64,000 bases of DNA, taken from contig JAQWWZ010000031.1 in NCBI GenBank assembly GCA_029254745.1, positions 46,391-110,390 on the forward strand, written 5' to 3'. The notes under the pieces were generated by a model, which worked only from the letters and a program-made list of their open reading frames with translations, ran no database searches and was not told the DNA's origin. Both the position numbers and the translations under genes were made by a program. Below, piece after piece: positions 9,163-17,908 of this stretch (within the stretch, counting starts at the first letter, position 1; each line of letters begins with the position of its first letter). The stretch comes from Opitutales bacterium. GTDB taxonomy: Bacteria; Verrucomicrobiota; Verrucomicrobiia; Opitutales; Seribacteraceae.

Positions 9163-9930
9163 ATGAAAATATATACATTATTTGTCGCTCTAATTCTTTC
9201 AGGGTTTACTGGTTGTGAAATTCAAAACGCAACAGAATCTTTTGTAGATGAGAATTCAACAAGCAAGCTTTTATCTACTGAAAACACTGAATTTATTGAC
9301 ACAAAAGCTGCTCCAAGTAAAGAAACTCTAGCTTCAGAACGGAAACAAATACAGCACATCCCTGAAAAAATCACTAAGATACCCAAGGTCCCAATCGTAT
9401 CTCCCCCTTCCTCAGATTTGGTAAAGCCTGTCATTAAACCAAAATTTTCAAAAGAATTACTCCAAGCTGTCGACCATTGGAAGAAAATTCCAAAGTCTGT
9501 GTTCCCTCTTAAAAATGTGGGTATTCAGGAATCCATAACGTTTGAGCTACGTGGAAAGAGTGGAAAAATTATGGCAACACTTCCTTTCCCTGCAGGCAAA
9601 GAAGTTGTGGTGAAATCGATCTTGGGGGAAAAACTCCTTATTTCTCCAACGATTTCCTCAAACCTTGTAGCCAAGATAAATATTGAAGATACTGATTTTA
9701 AGGAATGCGTGGCTTTTCGCTTTGAAATGGGAAAGAAAATTATTGAAAAGAGGGAAATGACCAAAAAGAAAGCTCAAAGCACTGCAACTAACATTACGTA
9801 TAAGGTTGAAAAGGTAGTAACTCCCGAAACTGATCAATTCTTAGTACCCGGTGATTTTGGCCATGGTAAGTTCTGTGTCTGCTCTGACTGTAGGCAAAAA
9901 AGATTGGCAATAACAGGATCTATAAAATAA
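9163..9930 (+). CDS. Predicted lipoprotein with C-terminal CxCxxC motif
   Basis: 255 aa. A lipoprotein signal ends at the lipobox 'LSGFTGC' (Cys18). A low-complexity Lys/Pro/Ser/Thr linker follows to about residue 100. A compact region (about 110-195) has beta-strand character ('ESITFELRGKSGKIMATL'). The C-terminus carries 'HGKFCVCSDCRQKR', a small cysteine cluster that could bind metal or form disulfides. No family recognised. The next gene starts 8 nt downstream on the same strand. The gene is divergent from the POT operon, with about 85 nt between starts for promoters. Confidence 0.65.
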   Translation: MKIYTLFVALILSGFTGCEIQNATESFVDENSTSKLLSTENTEFIDTKAAPSKETLASERKQIQHIPEKITKIPKVPIVSPPSSDLVKPVIKPKFSKELLQAVDHWKKIPKSVFPLKNVGIQESITFELRGKSGKIMATLPFPAGKEVVVKSILGEKLLISPTISSNLVAKINIEDTDFKECVAFRFEMGKKIIEKREMTKKKAQSTATNITYKVEKVVTPETDQFLVPGDFGHGKFCVCSDCRQKRLAITGSIK

Positions 9931-9938
9931 CATAAATT

Positions 9939-10523
9939 ATGAGCATTTCATCTACAAAAAAGAAAAGAAATAAAGACATCGAAATTGGAGATTTCGTTAA
10001 GGAAACCGTAACTGCCAAAGGCAAGAAGAGGTGCGGTGAAGTCCTAATGATTCTTGCTGATAATCCCGGCGACCCCACAATTGAGTGCGTTGAGGTACAC
10101 CCCGACGAACTTACTCCTTTGGAAAAAGGATCGGACGGTATGAGAAATTTTAGAACTAAAAGATCAAAATTAAAGCCTTACACTCCAAGAAAAGCCTTAT
10201 TTTCCAAGAAAACTTTTGAAAAAGGTGATGTTATTCGTCACAAAAGAGGTGGCACCATCCGTTATGGTAGAATCGTTTGTTTTGTACATCCTGATGGTCT
10301 ATACTCCACTTCTCACGAGGAAGGATACAATGGAAAAGATCTTCTTGAGTGTGTAGAAATTGAGAAGAAACCCGGACTGCTTCAGAAAATCGGGCCAGAT
10401 GGTGAACCCAAACGTTTTCAGGGGCAAGGAAAGGATTGTAAAATCATTAAAGTTATCACTAAAAACGCTAAAGGTGAGGATACCACAATGCACAAGCTTG
10501 ATATCCCTGATGATGAGACCTAA
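9939..10523 (+). CDS. Basic protein with internally duplicated small-barrel-like domain
   Basis: 194 aa, Lys-rich, no signal peptide or membrane segment. Two halves resemble each other: 'IEIGDFVKETVTAKGKKRCGEVLMI' with 'IECVEVHPDEL' (about 10-75), and 'FEKGDVIRHKRGGTIRYGRIVCF' with 'LLECVEIEKKPG' (about 86-160). Each starts with a G-D-hydrophobic turn and passes through a basic 'GxV' strand, reminiscent of SH3/KOW-like folds that bind nucleic acid or protein. That reading is inference. It lies 8 nt after the lipoprotein gene. Function unknown. Confidence 0.6.
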   Translation: MSISSTKKKRNKDIEIGDFVKETVTAKGKKRCGEVLMILADNPGDPTIECVEVHPDELTPLEKGSDGMRNFRTKRSKLKPYTPRKALFSKKTFEKGDVIRHKRGGTIRYGRIVCFVHPDGLYSTSHEEGYNGKDLLECVEIEKKPGLLQKIGPDGEPKRFQGQGKDCKIIKVITKNAKGEDTTMHKLDIPDDET

Positions 10524-10542
10524 TTTTAATTAGATAGTCATT

Positions 10543-10785
10543 CTACCTAAATCCTAGAAACAACACATCCAATTCATTTTTGTTAACTCTTACTACTCGT
10601 GAATTTTGTATTTTGTATGTATTCACACGGTAGGAATGCAGGATACCGTTTTCATCCTGACAGGATATTCTTATACGACCTGTCGTCCACTTCGTATTAC
10701 ACCAGCGAAGTGAATATGCCGCTATGAGGTATTCAATAGCCTCCGCACGATTAAGGTAGTATTCATCATTTACTTTCCGTACCAC
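10543..10785 (-). CDS. Small hypothetical protein
   Basis: 80 aa. The N-terminal half looks helical ('NRAEAIEYLIAAYSLRW') and the C-terminal half is beta-rich ('GRIRISCQDENGILHSYRV', 'NSRVVRVNKNELDVLFLGF'). No family recognised. It lies 29 nt downstream of a helix-turn-helix protein on the same strand, which suggests a two-gene unit. The short length and lack of homology evidence keep confidence moderate. Confidence 0.45.
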   Translation of the reverse strand: MVRKVNDEYYLNRAEAIEYLIAAYSLRWCNTKWTTGRIRISCQDENGILHSYRVNTYKIQNSRVVRVNKNELDVLFLGFR

Positions 10786-10814
10786 CTTAAAATGGGATAA
10801 AGGTAAATTAAATC

Positions 10815-11216
10815 TTACCCGTCATAGTCACCACTTTTAATTTTTTGGCAGCTTGCGATAGATACACCAGATAATTCAGATGATTCTTTTAATGTCTTAC
10901 CTTCAGCAAGAGAATCTTTTACCTGGGATACAACCTCTGATGTAATTTTTTTGCGAGAAGATGAAATACCGTACCTATTATTAAACTCGGCTTTCGCGAT
11001 AGGAGGTAGTCCATTAATATAACATTCTAAATAATCAACGACGCTGCGAAATAATTTTCTACCATCTGAACGAAGGTGATTTTTATGATCATTTTTTATA
11101 AGGCCATAGTAATTCTCTTTTAGAGATTTCGTGGTTTTCTTTGCCTTTATTTGTTTCTCAATTTTTTTCTTCAAACGCTCAAGATCTTTTATACTGGTAT
11201 CACTAGAAATATTCAT
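10815..11216 (-). CDS. Putative helix-turn-helix DNA-binding protein
   Basis: 133 aa. The N-terminus is a very Lys-rich coiled-coil-like helix ('DLERLKKKIEKQIKAKKTTK'). The C-terminus ('EVVSQVKDSLAEGKTLKESSELSGVSIASCQKIKSGDY', about 92-131) reads as a resolvase/transposase-type HTH with the 'G.tl.e.a...GvS..t..ki..G' pattern. It probably regulates transcription. A 14-nt perfect palindrome (11252-11265) sits 36 nt upstream of its start, an obvious autoregulatory candidate. Downstream is a small unknown gene on the same strand. The specific family is not recognised. Confidence 0.55.
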   Translation of the reverse strand: MNISSDTSIKDLERLKKKIEKQIKAKKTTKSLKENYYGLIKNDHKNHLRSDGRKLFRSVVDYLECYINGLPPIAKAEFNNRYGISSSRKKITSEVVSQVKDSLAEGKTLKESSELSGVSIASCQKIKSGDYDG

Positions 11217-11251
11217 AATAAGTGGAGATTAATAATTTCAAAACATCATTA

Positions 11252-11265
11252 TAAAACTAGTTTTA
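11252..11265. promoter_or_regulatory. Perfect 14-nt palindrome, candidate operator
   Basis: TAAAACTAGTTTTA reads identically on both strands. It lies between the stop of comM (11277) and the start of the HTH gene (11216), about 36 nt upstream of that start. It sits where a repressor site would overlap a promoter. Regulatory function is inferred from position only, and AT-rich palindromes also occur by chance. Confidence 0.35.
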
Positions 11266-11276
11266 AATGTAAAGTT

Positions 11277-12818
11277 TTAATACAGAGAACGATCCAAACT
11301 TCTGTATTGAATAGCTTCTAATAAATGCTCTTTCTCAATGTTATCTGCTCCTCCCATATCAGCAATTGTTCGGGATACTTTTAGAATTCTACTGTATGCA
11401 CGAGCAGAGAGTGACATTCGATCCATAGCTAAAGATAATAGCTCCATATTTGCAGAAGAAATATTACAAAATTTGTCGACTAAATTTTCTGACATATTGG
11501 CATTAGTTTTCGTACGAGTTTTTAATTGCTTAAATCTTTGAACTTGTATTTCACGACAAATCGAAACTCTATCTCTAATATCACAAGAATTTTCTCCCTT
11601 TCCTTGTGACTTTAAATCTGAAATACGAACTGCGGGTGCTTCCACGTGTAAATCAATACGATCAAGTAAAGGACCGCTAATTTTATTGCGATACTTTTGA
11701 ACCTGGGGAATTGAACATCGGCAGTTATTTTTCTCATCCCCCAAATATCCGCACGGGCAAGGGTTCATTGCGGCAACGAGCATAAACTGACATGGGAGGG
11801 TGATTTTACCAGCACTCCTAGAGATGGTAACAATTCCGTCTTCTATGGGTTGCCGCAGAACCTCCAGAGCAGACCTCTTAAATTCAGGTAATTCATCCAT
11901 GAATAATACGCCATTATGAGCCAATGAAACTTCTCCAGGTCCAGGTTTAGCTCCACCTCCAAGTAATCCTACATCACTTATCGTATGGTGAGGTGTCCGA
12001 ATGGGACGCGACATCGCCTCGCCTTCAAGGGATGATGAAAGGCCTCCGATTGAGAAAACATTAACTATTTCTAAATATTCATCGAGGGATGGTGTCGGCA
12101 GAATTGTTGGGATTCTTTTTGCAACCATAGATTTCCCAGATCCTGGGGGTCCAATAATCAACATATTGTGGCCCCCAGATACGGAAATCTCGACCGCTCG
12201 TTTCAAATTAAGCTGACCTTTTATTTCATTAAAATCAAAATCAAAGGACTCCGCATTGGTTGACAAATAAGGAGAATTTTCTGTAACCAAGGGTGAGATA
12301 TTGTATTTACCTAAAAGAAAATCAACGGTTTCAGCTAACGATTTGACCGGGTATACTGATAATCCCTCGACTAGAGAAGCTTCCCATGCTGAATCGTGAG
12401 GAAGAATGATCCCTTTTTTTCCTAATTTTCGAGCTAAAACAGCCATGGCGAGGCTTCCCCTAATTCCGCGAACTTCACCAGAAAGACCAAGCTCCCCTGC
12501 AATTAAAAAATCTGCAAGGTCAGATCCTTGAAAGTTGCCACTCGCTGCAAGCAAAGCTAAAGCAATGGGTAAATCAAAGGATGCACCTTCTTTTTTTAAA
12601 TCTCCAGGAGCAAGATTTATAGTAACCTTGGTCCTGGGCAGTGCAAAGCCAGAATTAGAGATACTAGAATAAATTCGGTCTAACGCTTCCTTTACAGCAG
12701 CATCAGGTAGACCTACTAACACACAACGAGGTTCTCCTTTCTCACCTCCATTAGCTTCAACAGTGACTGATATGGCGTCAACTCCCTGAAGGGCGGCAGA
12801 TGTAGTTGAGGCAAGCAT
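11277..12818 (-). CDS. comM: YifB/ComM family Mg-chelatase-like AAA+ ATPase
   Basis: 513 aa. The N-terminal ChlI-like domain ('[20 protein letters not shown]', '[24 protein letters not shown]') precedes an AAA+ core with Walker A 'GPPGSGKS' and Walker B '[11 protein letters not shown]'. A C-terminal Mg-chelatase domain carries '[19 protein letters not shown]'. A four-Cys insert '[16 protein letters not shown]' is typical. ComM is a hexameric helicase that promotes branch migration during natural transformation in Vibrio; many non-competent bacteria also carry it. A cysteine-hydrolase gene starts upstream and ends 17 nt before this start, so they may share a transcript. Confidence 0.93.
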   Translation of the reverse strand: MLASTTSAALQGVDAISVTVEANGGEKGEPRCVLVGLPDAAVKEALDRIYSSISNSGFALPRTKVTINLAPGDLKKEGASFDLPIALALLAASGNFQGSDLADFLIAGELGLSGEVRGIRGSLAMAVLARKLGKKGIILPHDSAWEASLVEGLSVYPVKSLAETVDFLLGKYNISPLVTENSPYLSTNAESFDFDFNEIKGQLNLKRAVEISVSGGHNMLIIGPPGSGKSMVAKRIPTILPTPSLDEYLEIVNVFSIGGLSSSLEGEAMSRPIRTPHHTISDVGLLGGGAKPGPGEVSLAHNGVLFMDELPEFKRSALEVLRQPIEDGIVTISRSAGKITLPCQFMLVAAMNPCPCGYLGDEKNNCRCSIPQVQKYRNKISGPLLDRIDLHVEAPAVRISDLKSQGKGENSCDIRDRVSICREIQVQRFKQLKTRTKTNANMSENLVDKFCNISSANMELLSLAMDRMSLSARAYSRILKVSRTIADMGGADNIEKEHLLEAIQYRSLDRSLY

Positions 12819-12835
12819 GCTGATAAAATCTTTGA

Positions 12836-13420
12836 CTACTTGCTCCTAGACTTAACCAAGTTCGATACCTTTTTAAATGCGGGGTGCTCAGAGGATCCCA
12901 GTAAGGAATACAAAACTGACTCAAGGCTTAAGATTGAGGCTCCTGCCTTTGAAACCTCTTTGAGTGCAACAATGCCGTCCTGCTCCCTCCGTGAGAAAAC
13001 ACAATCTGAAAGTATAGTTACTCCAATGCCGCGCCTTAAAGCATCTATAGCTGTCAAGTAGACGCAAATGGATGTTTCTATACCAGACAATAAAAGATGG
13101 TTAAATTCATTACATTCCACCCATTTGCAAAAAATATCATCACCAAAAGCAGAGAAAGAATTCTTATGGATCATCTTAGAATCTGATAGCTTGGACGATA
13201 ATGGGATTAAAGTAGCACCAAGTTTTTCCGGGGCTTGTTCAGTAAACGCAATGGGGATAGAAAAACAAGTCATTGTGTCGATTAAAAGCTCGAGTGATTC
13301 CAACAGTGATTTTAATTTCTCATCCTTTATATTTGCTGTTAACTTGGGCTGTATATCCATCACGATAGCAGACAAACCTTTTGTATCTTTTAAAAACGAT
13401 AATTCCTCGCACTTATTCAT
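12836..13420 (-). CDS. Isochorismatase-like cysteine hydrolase
   Basis: 194 aa, alpha/beta fold of the isochorismatase/nicotinamidase superfamily. The catalytic triad is visible as Asp in '[10 protein letters not shown]', Lys in '[10 protein letters not shown]' and Cys in '[14 protein letters not shown]', followed by the usual '[16 protein letters not shown]'. The non-proline cis-peptide region 'GIET' is typical. The substrate cannot be assigned; family members hydrolyse amides or vinyl ethers. It lies 17 nt upstream of comM on the same strand and is divergent from a lipoprotein gene. Confidence 0.85.
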   Translation of the reverse strand: MNKCEELSFLKDTKGLSAIVMDIQPKLTANIKDEKLKSLLESLELLIDTMTCFSIPIAFTEQAPEKLGATLIPLSSKLSDSKMIHKNSFSAFGDDIFCKWVECNEFNHLLLSGIETSICVYLTAIDALRRGIGVTILSDCVFSRREQDGIVALKEVSKAGASILSLESVLYSLLGSSEHPAFKKVSNLVKSRSK

Positions 13421-13488
13421 AGATTACATTAATAAAAAATTTGTTTTCTTTAGATTTCCCTTTGGATGCACAAAATACTTTAAAAAAG

Positions 13489-13968
13489 ATGATAAAAACT
13501 TTAGTTGTTTACTGCATTGTTATCTCAACATGCTTGATATCCCATTCTTGCCAAAAGAGAAAGATTGATCAATCAAAGATTACAATGAGACCCAAGATTT
13601 TCCTTGAAGGTGCCTCCCCTATCCCCCTTTTTGACGAATATGACATTAGAACTGCTCAAATTGGTACAGTTGAAAATATTTTCTCCAAAGATGAAAATGA
13701 CCGAGTCTATACAATTTGGCTGACTTTGGACCGAAGAAGTTCATTTTATCTACAAAAAGAAACTGCGACAAGGCCTGGTGGCCGCTTGCAGTTAGTTTCC
13801 AATGGTCAAGTCCTAGGTATACACCCTATTGAGGCTACCATTAGTAATGGAGTTTTACCTTTCATCTTGTCTACGAGAATGACGGAGCAAGGGGCAAGAA
13901 TCCTTTATGACCAAATGGGGCAATCCCTTATTCACATCCAAGCTGAGCTTGCAAATGAGAGAAAATGA
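13489..13968 (+). CDS. Lipoprotein with SecD P1-head-like domain
   Basis: 159 aa from ATG 13489. The start is chosen because it gives a compact lipoprotein signal ending at 'LISHSC' (Cys about 20); the track's TTG at 13441 would add a 16-residue leader. The mature part has 'GRLQLVSNGQVLGIHPIEATIS' then 'STRMTEQGARILYDQM'. This follows the order seen in the SecDF P1 head ('dGkv.s.p.I...I.gg...I.g.ft..eA..La..l'). A periplasmic role is inferred. Its stop overlaps the M23 peptidase start by four bases (ATGA), implying coupled translation. Confidence 0.6.
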   Translation: MIKTLVVYCIVISTCLISHSCQKRKIDQSKITMRPKIFLEGASPIPLFDEYDIRTAQIGTVENIFSKDENDRVYTIWLTLDRRSSFYLQKETATRPGGRLQLVSNGQVLGIHPIEATISNGVLPFILSTRMTEQGARILYDQMGQSLIHIQAELANERK

Positions 13969-14963
13969 GATTCACCCTACTACTTTCTCTCCTATATCCT
14001 GTATTTTTTTCAGCAAACTCATCTGCTGAAAGCTATCGATTATCTTGGCCGACTCCCAACCCATCATTTGCGCAAGGATTGGGATATTCAACTTTCCTTC
14101 AAAAAACTGGGCCCGATAAAGCTTACTCTTCTGGAGCATTTGGCTGTGTTCGTAATAATGGCTATAAATTTCATGAAGGCGTTGATTTATTTCCTCTACG
14201 GAGGGATAAAGAGGGAAAAGCTGAAGACAGTATTTTTGCGTCGATGGACGGAATTGTTGTCCACATAAATAAAACATCTTCATACAGTGCGTACGGAAAG
14301 TATATCGTGTTGGAGCATTCCAATTGCAGACCAGCCCTGTACTCATTGTATGCACACCTATCAAATATTTCTCCTAAGCTTAAAGTTGGTACTTCGGTGG
14401 CTGTTGCCGAAGAAATAGGAGTCATGGGTAACTCATCTTCCTTTCGTATTCCAATCAGTCGCTCACATTTACACTTTGAAATTGGTCTTAGGCTTTCAGA
14501 TAGTTTCCAGCAATGGTTTAACACCAAAAAATTCAAAACTCAGAACAGACATGGGAATTACAGTGGTTTTAATTTAGTCGGAATTGATCCCCTTCATTTC
14601 TTCGCTGAATACCAAAAGAAATCTTTTAAGCAACCTCTTGAATTTATCAAAACCTTGCCTGTAATAGTAAAGGTTAGAGTAAAAAGTTCAAAAACCGTCG
14701 ACTTTGCCATAAGGTACCCTGAACTTTGCCCAAATTATGACCCTCGGGCTAAAATTTGGGACTGCTCTATGGGGCCTTATGGAATACCCCTTATCATTGA
14801 GCCTGTAAAAACCATTACGTCTCAAAACAAAAAAATTCAAATTTTGAGCTATGACCTTCACGGAAATAAGAAACCATGCAGGAGCTTAGTGGTCCGTAAG
14901 GGAGCCGACTACCTTCCCTCTGAACAGCTTAAAACATATATCGAGCTCTTATTCGGCCAATAA
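13965..14963 (+). CDS. Exported M23-family zinc metallopeptidase
   Basis: 332 aa with a signal peptide (residues 1-22, cleavage near 'SSAES'). The LytM-type catalytic domain has 'FHEGVDLF' (His and Asp zinc ligands), 'YSLYAHLS' and 'SRSHLHFEIG' (HxH). Such enzymes cut peptidoglycan cross-links or act as activators when degenerate; here all metal ligands are present. A C-terminal beta-rich domain (about 215-332) is unassigned. It overlaps the SecD-head-like lipoprotein by ATGA, so the two are likely co-expressed in the envelope. Confidence 0.88.
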   Translation: MRFTLLLSLLYPVFFSANSSAESYRLSWPTPNPSFAQGLGYSTFLQKTGPDKAYSSGAFGCVRNNGYKFHEGVDLFPLRRDKEGKAEDSIFASMDGIVVHINKTSSYSAYGKYIVLEHSNCRPALYSLYAHLSNISPKLKVGTSVAVAEEIGVMGNSSSFRIPISRSHLHFEIGLRLSDSFQQWFNTKKFKTQNRHGNYSGFNLVGIDPLHFFAEYQKKSFKQPLEFIKTLPVIVKVRVKSSKTVDFAIRYPELCPNYDPRAKIWDCSMGPYGIPLIIEPVKTITSQNKKIQILSYDLHGNKKPCRSLVVRKGADYLPSEQLKTYIELLFGQ

Positions 14964-14979
14964 ATTACTGCCTTCAGCT

Positions 14980-16068
14980 TTGCAAACCATCGCTTATTTT
15001 GTGTCTTCCCATGGTCTTGGTCACGCAACAAGAACAGCATCAGTAATTGAGGAGATACACGCATCTAGAAAAGACATCCATTTTCTCATTATTAGCGATC
15101 TACCTTCTTTGTTTTGGCAAAAGAATTTAGACCAAGCCATTCCCTTCACGACTTATCGGCTAAAAACAGACATTGGTCTATTCCAAACAGATCCATTACA
15201 ATTTGATCTTATCAAAAGTGTTGATTTGATCAACCAATACCTGAGTAAGCCTGCAGATCAATATGGTGAGTTGTTGAAGACCATGGAAAAATATAACCTG
15301 TGCCATGTCGCTTGTGACATTTCTCCACTTGGTATAATCATTGCAAATTATCTTGGAATAAAAAAAACTCTTATCGAAAATTTCACTTGGGACTGGATTT
15401 ACCAGCCATATATCAAAGCTTTTCCCTCACTAAAAAATATTTGCACTACCTTACAAGAAATTTTTGCATCTGTTACCTTGCGGATACAGGTGACCCCTTT
15501 TTGTGAAAAAGTACATGGCGCTATTGCGGTAAAACCAATTCACCGCTCATTCCGAATGGATCCTGGGTTGATTCGTAAGAAACTGAATATTAAAGATTCC
15601 AAAAAATTAATCCTTGTGGCTGCTAATGGGATTGATTGCTACAGTAATCTCAAAGGATTAATCAAACATTCCCCTTATCATTTTATTTTTTGCGGAGAAA
15701 ATAAAAAGGTAGAGATCAATAAAAATATTACATTGGTTCCATTAAATAGTTCCCTCCACTTCCCTGATTTGATTCGTGCATCCTCTGCAGTCGTTGGGAA
15801 GGTGGGTTATGGGATGACCGTAGAATGTTGGGCAGCCGAGACACATTTTTTTGGTATAATGAGAGAGAATTTTCGAGAGAGTGAGGTTTTAAAAAAATTT
15901 ATTATAAATCAACAAATAGGAAAAGGTTTAACTCTTGATGAAGCTACAAGCTTAGATTGGAGCATCCACTTTAATGAACAACTTAAAGAATCTGAAAAAG
16001 TAATATCGCCCAGAGAAAATGGAAATCGAATGGTAGCCCAAACGATGATACAATTTGCGGATGGATAA
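14980..16068 (+). CDS. GT-B fold glycosyltransferase-like protein
   Basis: 362 aa, TTG start. The N-terminal 'VSSHGLGHATRTASVIEEI' is the Gly-rich loop of the MurG/UDP-glycosyltransferase-like superfamily ('GHG.GHa.R'). The C-terminal half has 'RASSAVVGKVGYGMTVECWA', the usual sugar-nucleotide-binding 'vvg..G..T..E..a' pattern, and ends with a helix like those closing GT-B folds. The same N-terminal module occurs in archaeal and arabinokinase-linked proteins, so the donor sugar is unknown. No membrane segment. It lies 16 nt after the M23 gene and is probably in the same transcript. Confidence 0.65.
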   Translation: MQTIAYFVSSHGLGHATRTASVIEEIHASRKDIHFLIISDLPSLFWQKNLDQAIPFTTYRLKTDIGLFQTDPLQFDLIKSVDLINQYLSKPADQYGELLKTMEKYNLCHVACDISPLGIIIANYLGIKKTLIENFTWDWIYQPYIKAFPSLKNICTTLQEIFASVTLRIQVTPFCEKVHGAIAVKPIHRSFRMDPGLIRKKLNIKDSKKLILVAANGIDCYSNLKGLIKHSPYHFIFCGENKKVEINKNITLVPLNSSLHFPDLIRASSAVVGKVGYGMTVECWAAETHFFGIMRENFRESEVLKKFIINQQIGKGLTLDEATSLDWSIHFNEQLKESEKVISPRENGNRMVAQTMIQFADG

Positions 16069-16094
16069 AATTTCACTTTAACCCATATACAGTT

Positions 16095-17165
16095 TTGCAA
16101 CCCAAGCTATATCCAAGCCCATCGACAGGAGGAATATTTCCAAATTCTTTAGGAATAGTCTGTTCTGTATCTCTAGTGTGTTTATTTTTTAAATTCGTAA
16201 CTGGTATATGGGATAATCACATAAAATTCGCAGTTAATGAACCAAACATTACTGAAATTTATTGGGAAATAGCCCCCCCTCTCCTTCCCATTGCCGACAA
16301 ACAATATGTTGAAGCGAACCCAAATATCCCGATTAATAAGCCTGATGAAACTAATTTCTTTTCATTTCGCGACCAACAAGCCGCTAACCTACTTGTGCAT
16401 AATGAGTTTCAAAATTCCAGCATTCCATTTTCTAGAGGTGATAGTGAAAATCTTAAACTTATTAAGAATCAAGATCCAAGGTTGAGAGAAAAACATACCC
16501 CCTCGAATAGAAAAATAAATGAGGTGCAAACCAAAAATTCATCGAAAACAAAAAATGATAGTAACTTTCCCAGTAATCAGTTAAGCCCTTCAAAACCCGA
16601 AATTAAGAAAAAAAATCTGCCTGAAAGTTTTTACTCAGTAAAAGAGAAAACCGAGAATCAAGAAAAAATCATTAAGCTTGGAGCAAAAGGTCAAAAGAAT
16701 CCCGTGGGCACGAAAAATAATCAACAAAATTTCAACCTAGATCAAAAACAAATAAAGAATCGACCAAGAATCTCTGCCCACTTATTGAATGGTCCAATTC
16801 TTAAGTCAAAAAGTAAAAACCTAAGTGTTGGGGAGGTAGCGATTGATTGCAAACTGCACCCATACGGCGTGTATGTACAGCAAATGCTACAGGCTATTGA
16901 AGCTCAGTGGCAACAACTTGTTACCGGCTCAATTCCCTATATCAAAAGAGACAGATTACCGAGTAATATTACTTTCAGTTTTGAGCTAACTCATAACGGT
17001 AAAGTAAAGAACCTCAAAAAACTAGGTTCCTCAGATGATAGTTTGGCTACTGATTTATGCCGACAATCAATTTCATCCAGGGCACCATTTGGTAAGTGGA
17101 CTGGTGAAATGATAAAGGAGCTCGGTAAATCAGATATTATTACAATCAAGTTTTCATATCATTGA
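16095..17165 (+). CDS. TonB/TolA-like energy-transducing protein
   Basis: 356 aa, TTG start. One N-terminal membrane helix (about 18-37, 'LGIVCSVSLVCLFFKFVTGIW') is followed by a long Lys/Asn/Ser/Pro-rich periplasm-spanning linker (about 60-245). A C-terminal globular domain has 'YGVYVQQMLQAIEAQWQQL' and 'ITFSFELTHNGKVKNLKKLGSS', the TonB_C/TolA pattern of a helix followed by a 'f.i..dG.v..v.v..sSg' strand. It probably connects inner-membrane energy to the outer membrane. No ExbB/ExbD is in the window. Its stop overlaps the TTG of the next gene (TTGA). Confidence 0.6.
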   Translation: MQPKLYPSPSTGGIFPNSLGIVCSVSLVCLFFKFVTGIWDNHIKFAVNEPNITEIYWEIAPPLLPIADKQYVEANPNIPINKPDETNFFSFRDQQAANLLVHNEFQNSSIPFSRGDSENLKLIKNQDPRLREKHTPSNRKINEVQTKNSSKTKNDSNFPSNQLSPSKPEIKKKNLPESFYSVKEKTENQEKIIKLGAKGQKNPVGTKNNQQNFNLDQKQIKNRPRISAHLLNGPILKSKSKNLSVGEVAIDCKLHPYGVYVQQMLQAIEAQWQQLVTGSIPYIKRDRLPSNITFSFELTHNGKVKNLKKLGSSDDSLATDLCRQSISSRAPFGKWTGEMIKELGKSDIITIKFSYH

Positions 17166-17908
17166 ACGAAAACATTTACAGTCTCCCTTGGGGAAAAGAT
17201 TGCAAGATCATTCACAGCGACCCAGTTGGTCTTATTGTTATAGACAAAGCTGCAGGTATATTATCTCACCCAAACAAGAAGAATCATCAAGGAAACCCAA
17301 AAAAACAATTCAGTTTATTAAACCTAGATTACAACCAAACAGATGAGTCGTACTTAACTGTAAATGGAAACAAGCTTTTTTTATTGCACAGACTTGATTC
17401 ACCAACCTCAGGACTGATTATGGTCGCAACAAGCAAAACACTGGCGATTGCAATGAAAAATCTCTTTCGAAAGAATATGATACATAAAACTTATCATGCT
17501 GTCATTGCACAAAAACAGAGACTTCAGGTTGGTAATTGGATCGACTCATTAACTGAGATAAAAAATAAGGGGAACATTAGAATGGCTCGTGGCAAAGGGG
17601 TACCCGCAAAAACTTTCTGTAAACTAGAAAAGTACCTAGGGGGGAAATATAAATTAGCATTATTAAAATTGTGCCCAGAAACAGGGCGAACTCACCAAAT
17701 ACGAGTACAAGCAGCATCCAGAAAAATGCCGATCATAGGAGATAACTCATACGGTGACTTTGCAATCAATCGCCAAATCAAAAAAGAAATAAAAATAAGC
17801 AGAATGCTTTTACATGCCTCAAATATAGAGTTTCAGCTCGGCACTAAGACATACAAATTTAAGAGCCCTTTGCCAGAACCTTTCGGTAAACTAACCAATC
17901 AAAGTTAA
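17162..17908 (+). CDS. RluA-family pseudouridine synthase
   Basis: 248 aa. The catalytic motif is 'LLHRLDSPTSG' with the nucleophilic Asp, preceded by 'LIVIDKAAGILSHP' and followed by 'KTYHAVI' and 'LCPETGRTHQIRVQAA', all hallmark RluA blocks. It isomerises uridine to pseudouridine in rRNA or tRNA; the target cannot be assigned. There is no S4 domain. The TTG start overlaps the preceding TonB-like stop by four bases. The 3' end overlaps the convergent outer-membrane protein gene by 4 bp. A second RluA homologue lies at 32564-33352. Confidence 0.9.
   Translation: MNENIYSLPWGKDCKIIHSDPVGLIVIDKAAGILSHPNKKNHQGNPKKQFSLLNLDYNQTDESYLTVNGNKLFLLHRLDSPTSGLIMVATSKTLAIAMKNLFRKNMIHKTYHAVIAQKQRLQVGNWIDSLTEIKNKGNIRMARGKGVPAKTFCKLEKYLGGKYKLALLKLCPETGRTHQIRVQAASRKMPIIGDNSYGDFAINRQIKKEIKISRMLLHASNIEFQLGTKTYKFKSPLPEPFGKLTNQS

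Noticed and set aside
13068-13568. 166-aa plus-strand ORF
   Set aside because: Antisense shadow of the cysteine hydrolase gene, with no protein-like features.
13972-14536. Minus-strand ORFs of 130 and 121 aa
   Set aside because: Antisense to the M23 peptidase; both are shadows of its coding frame.
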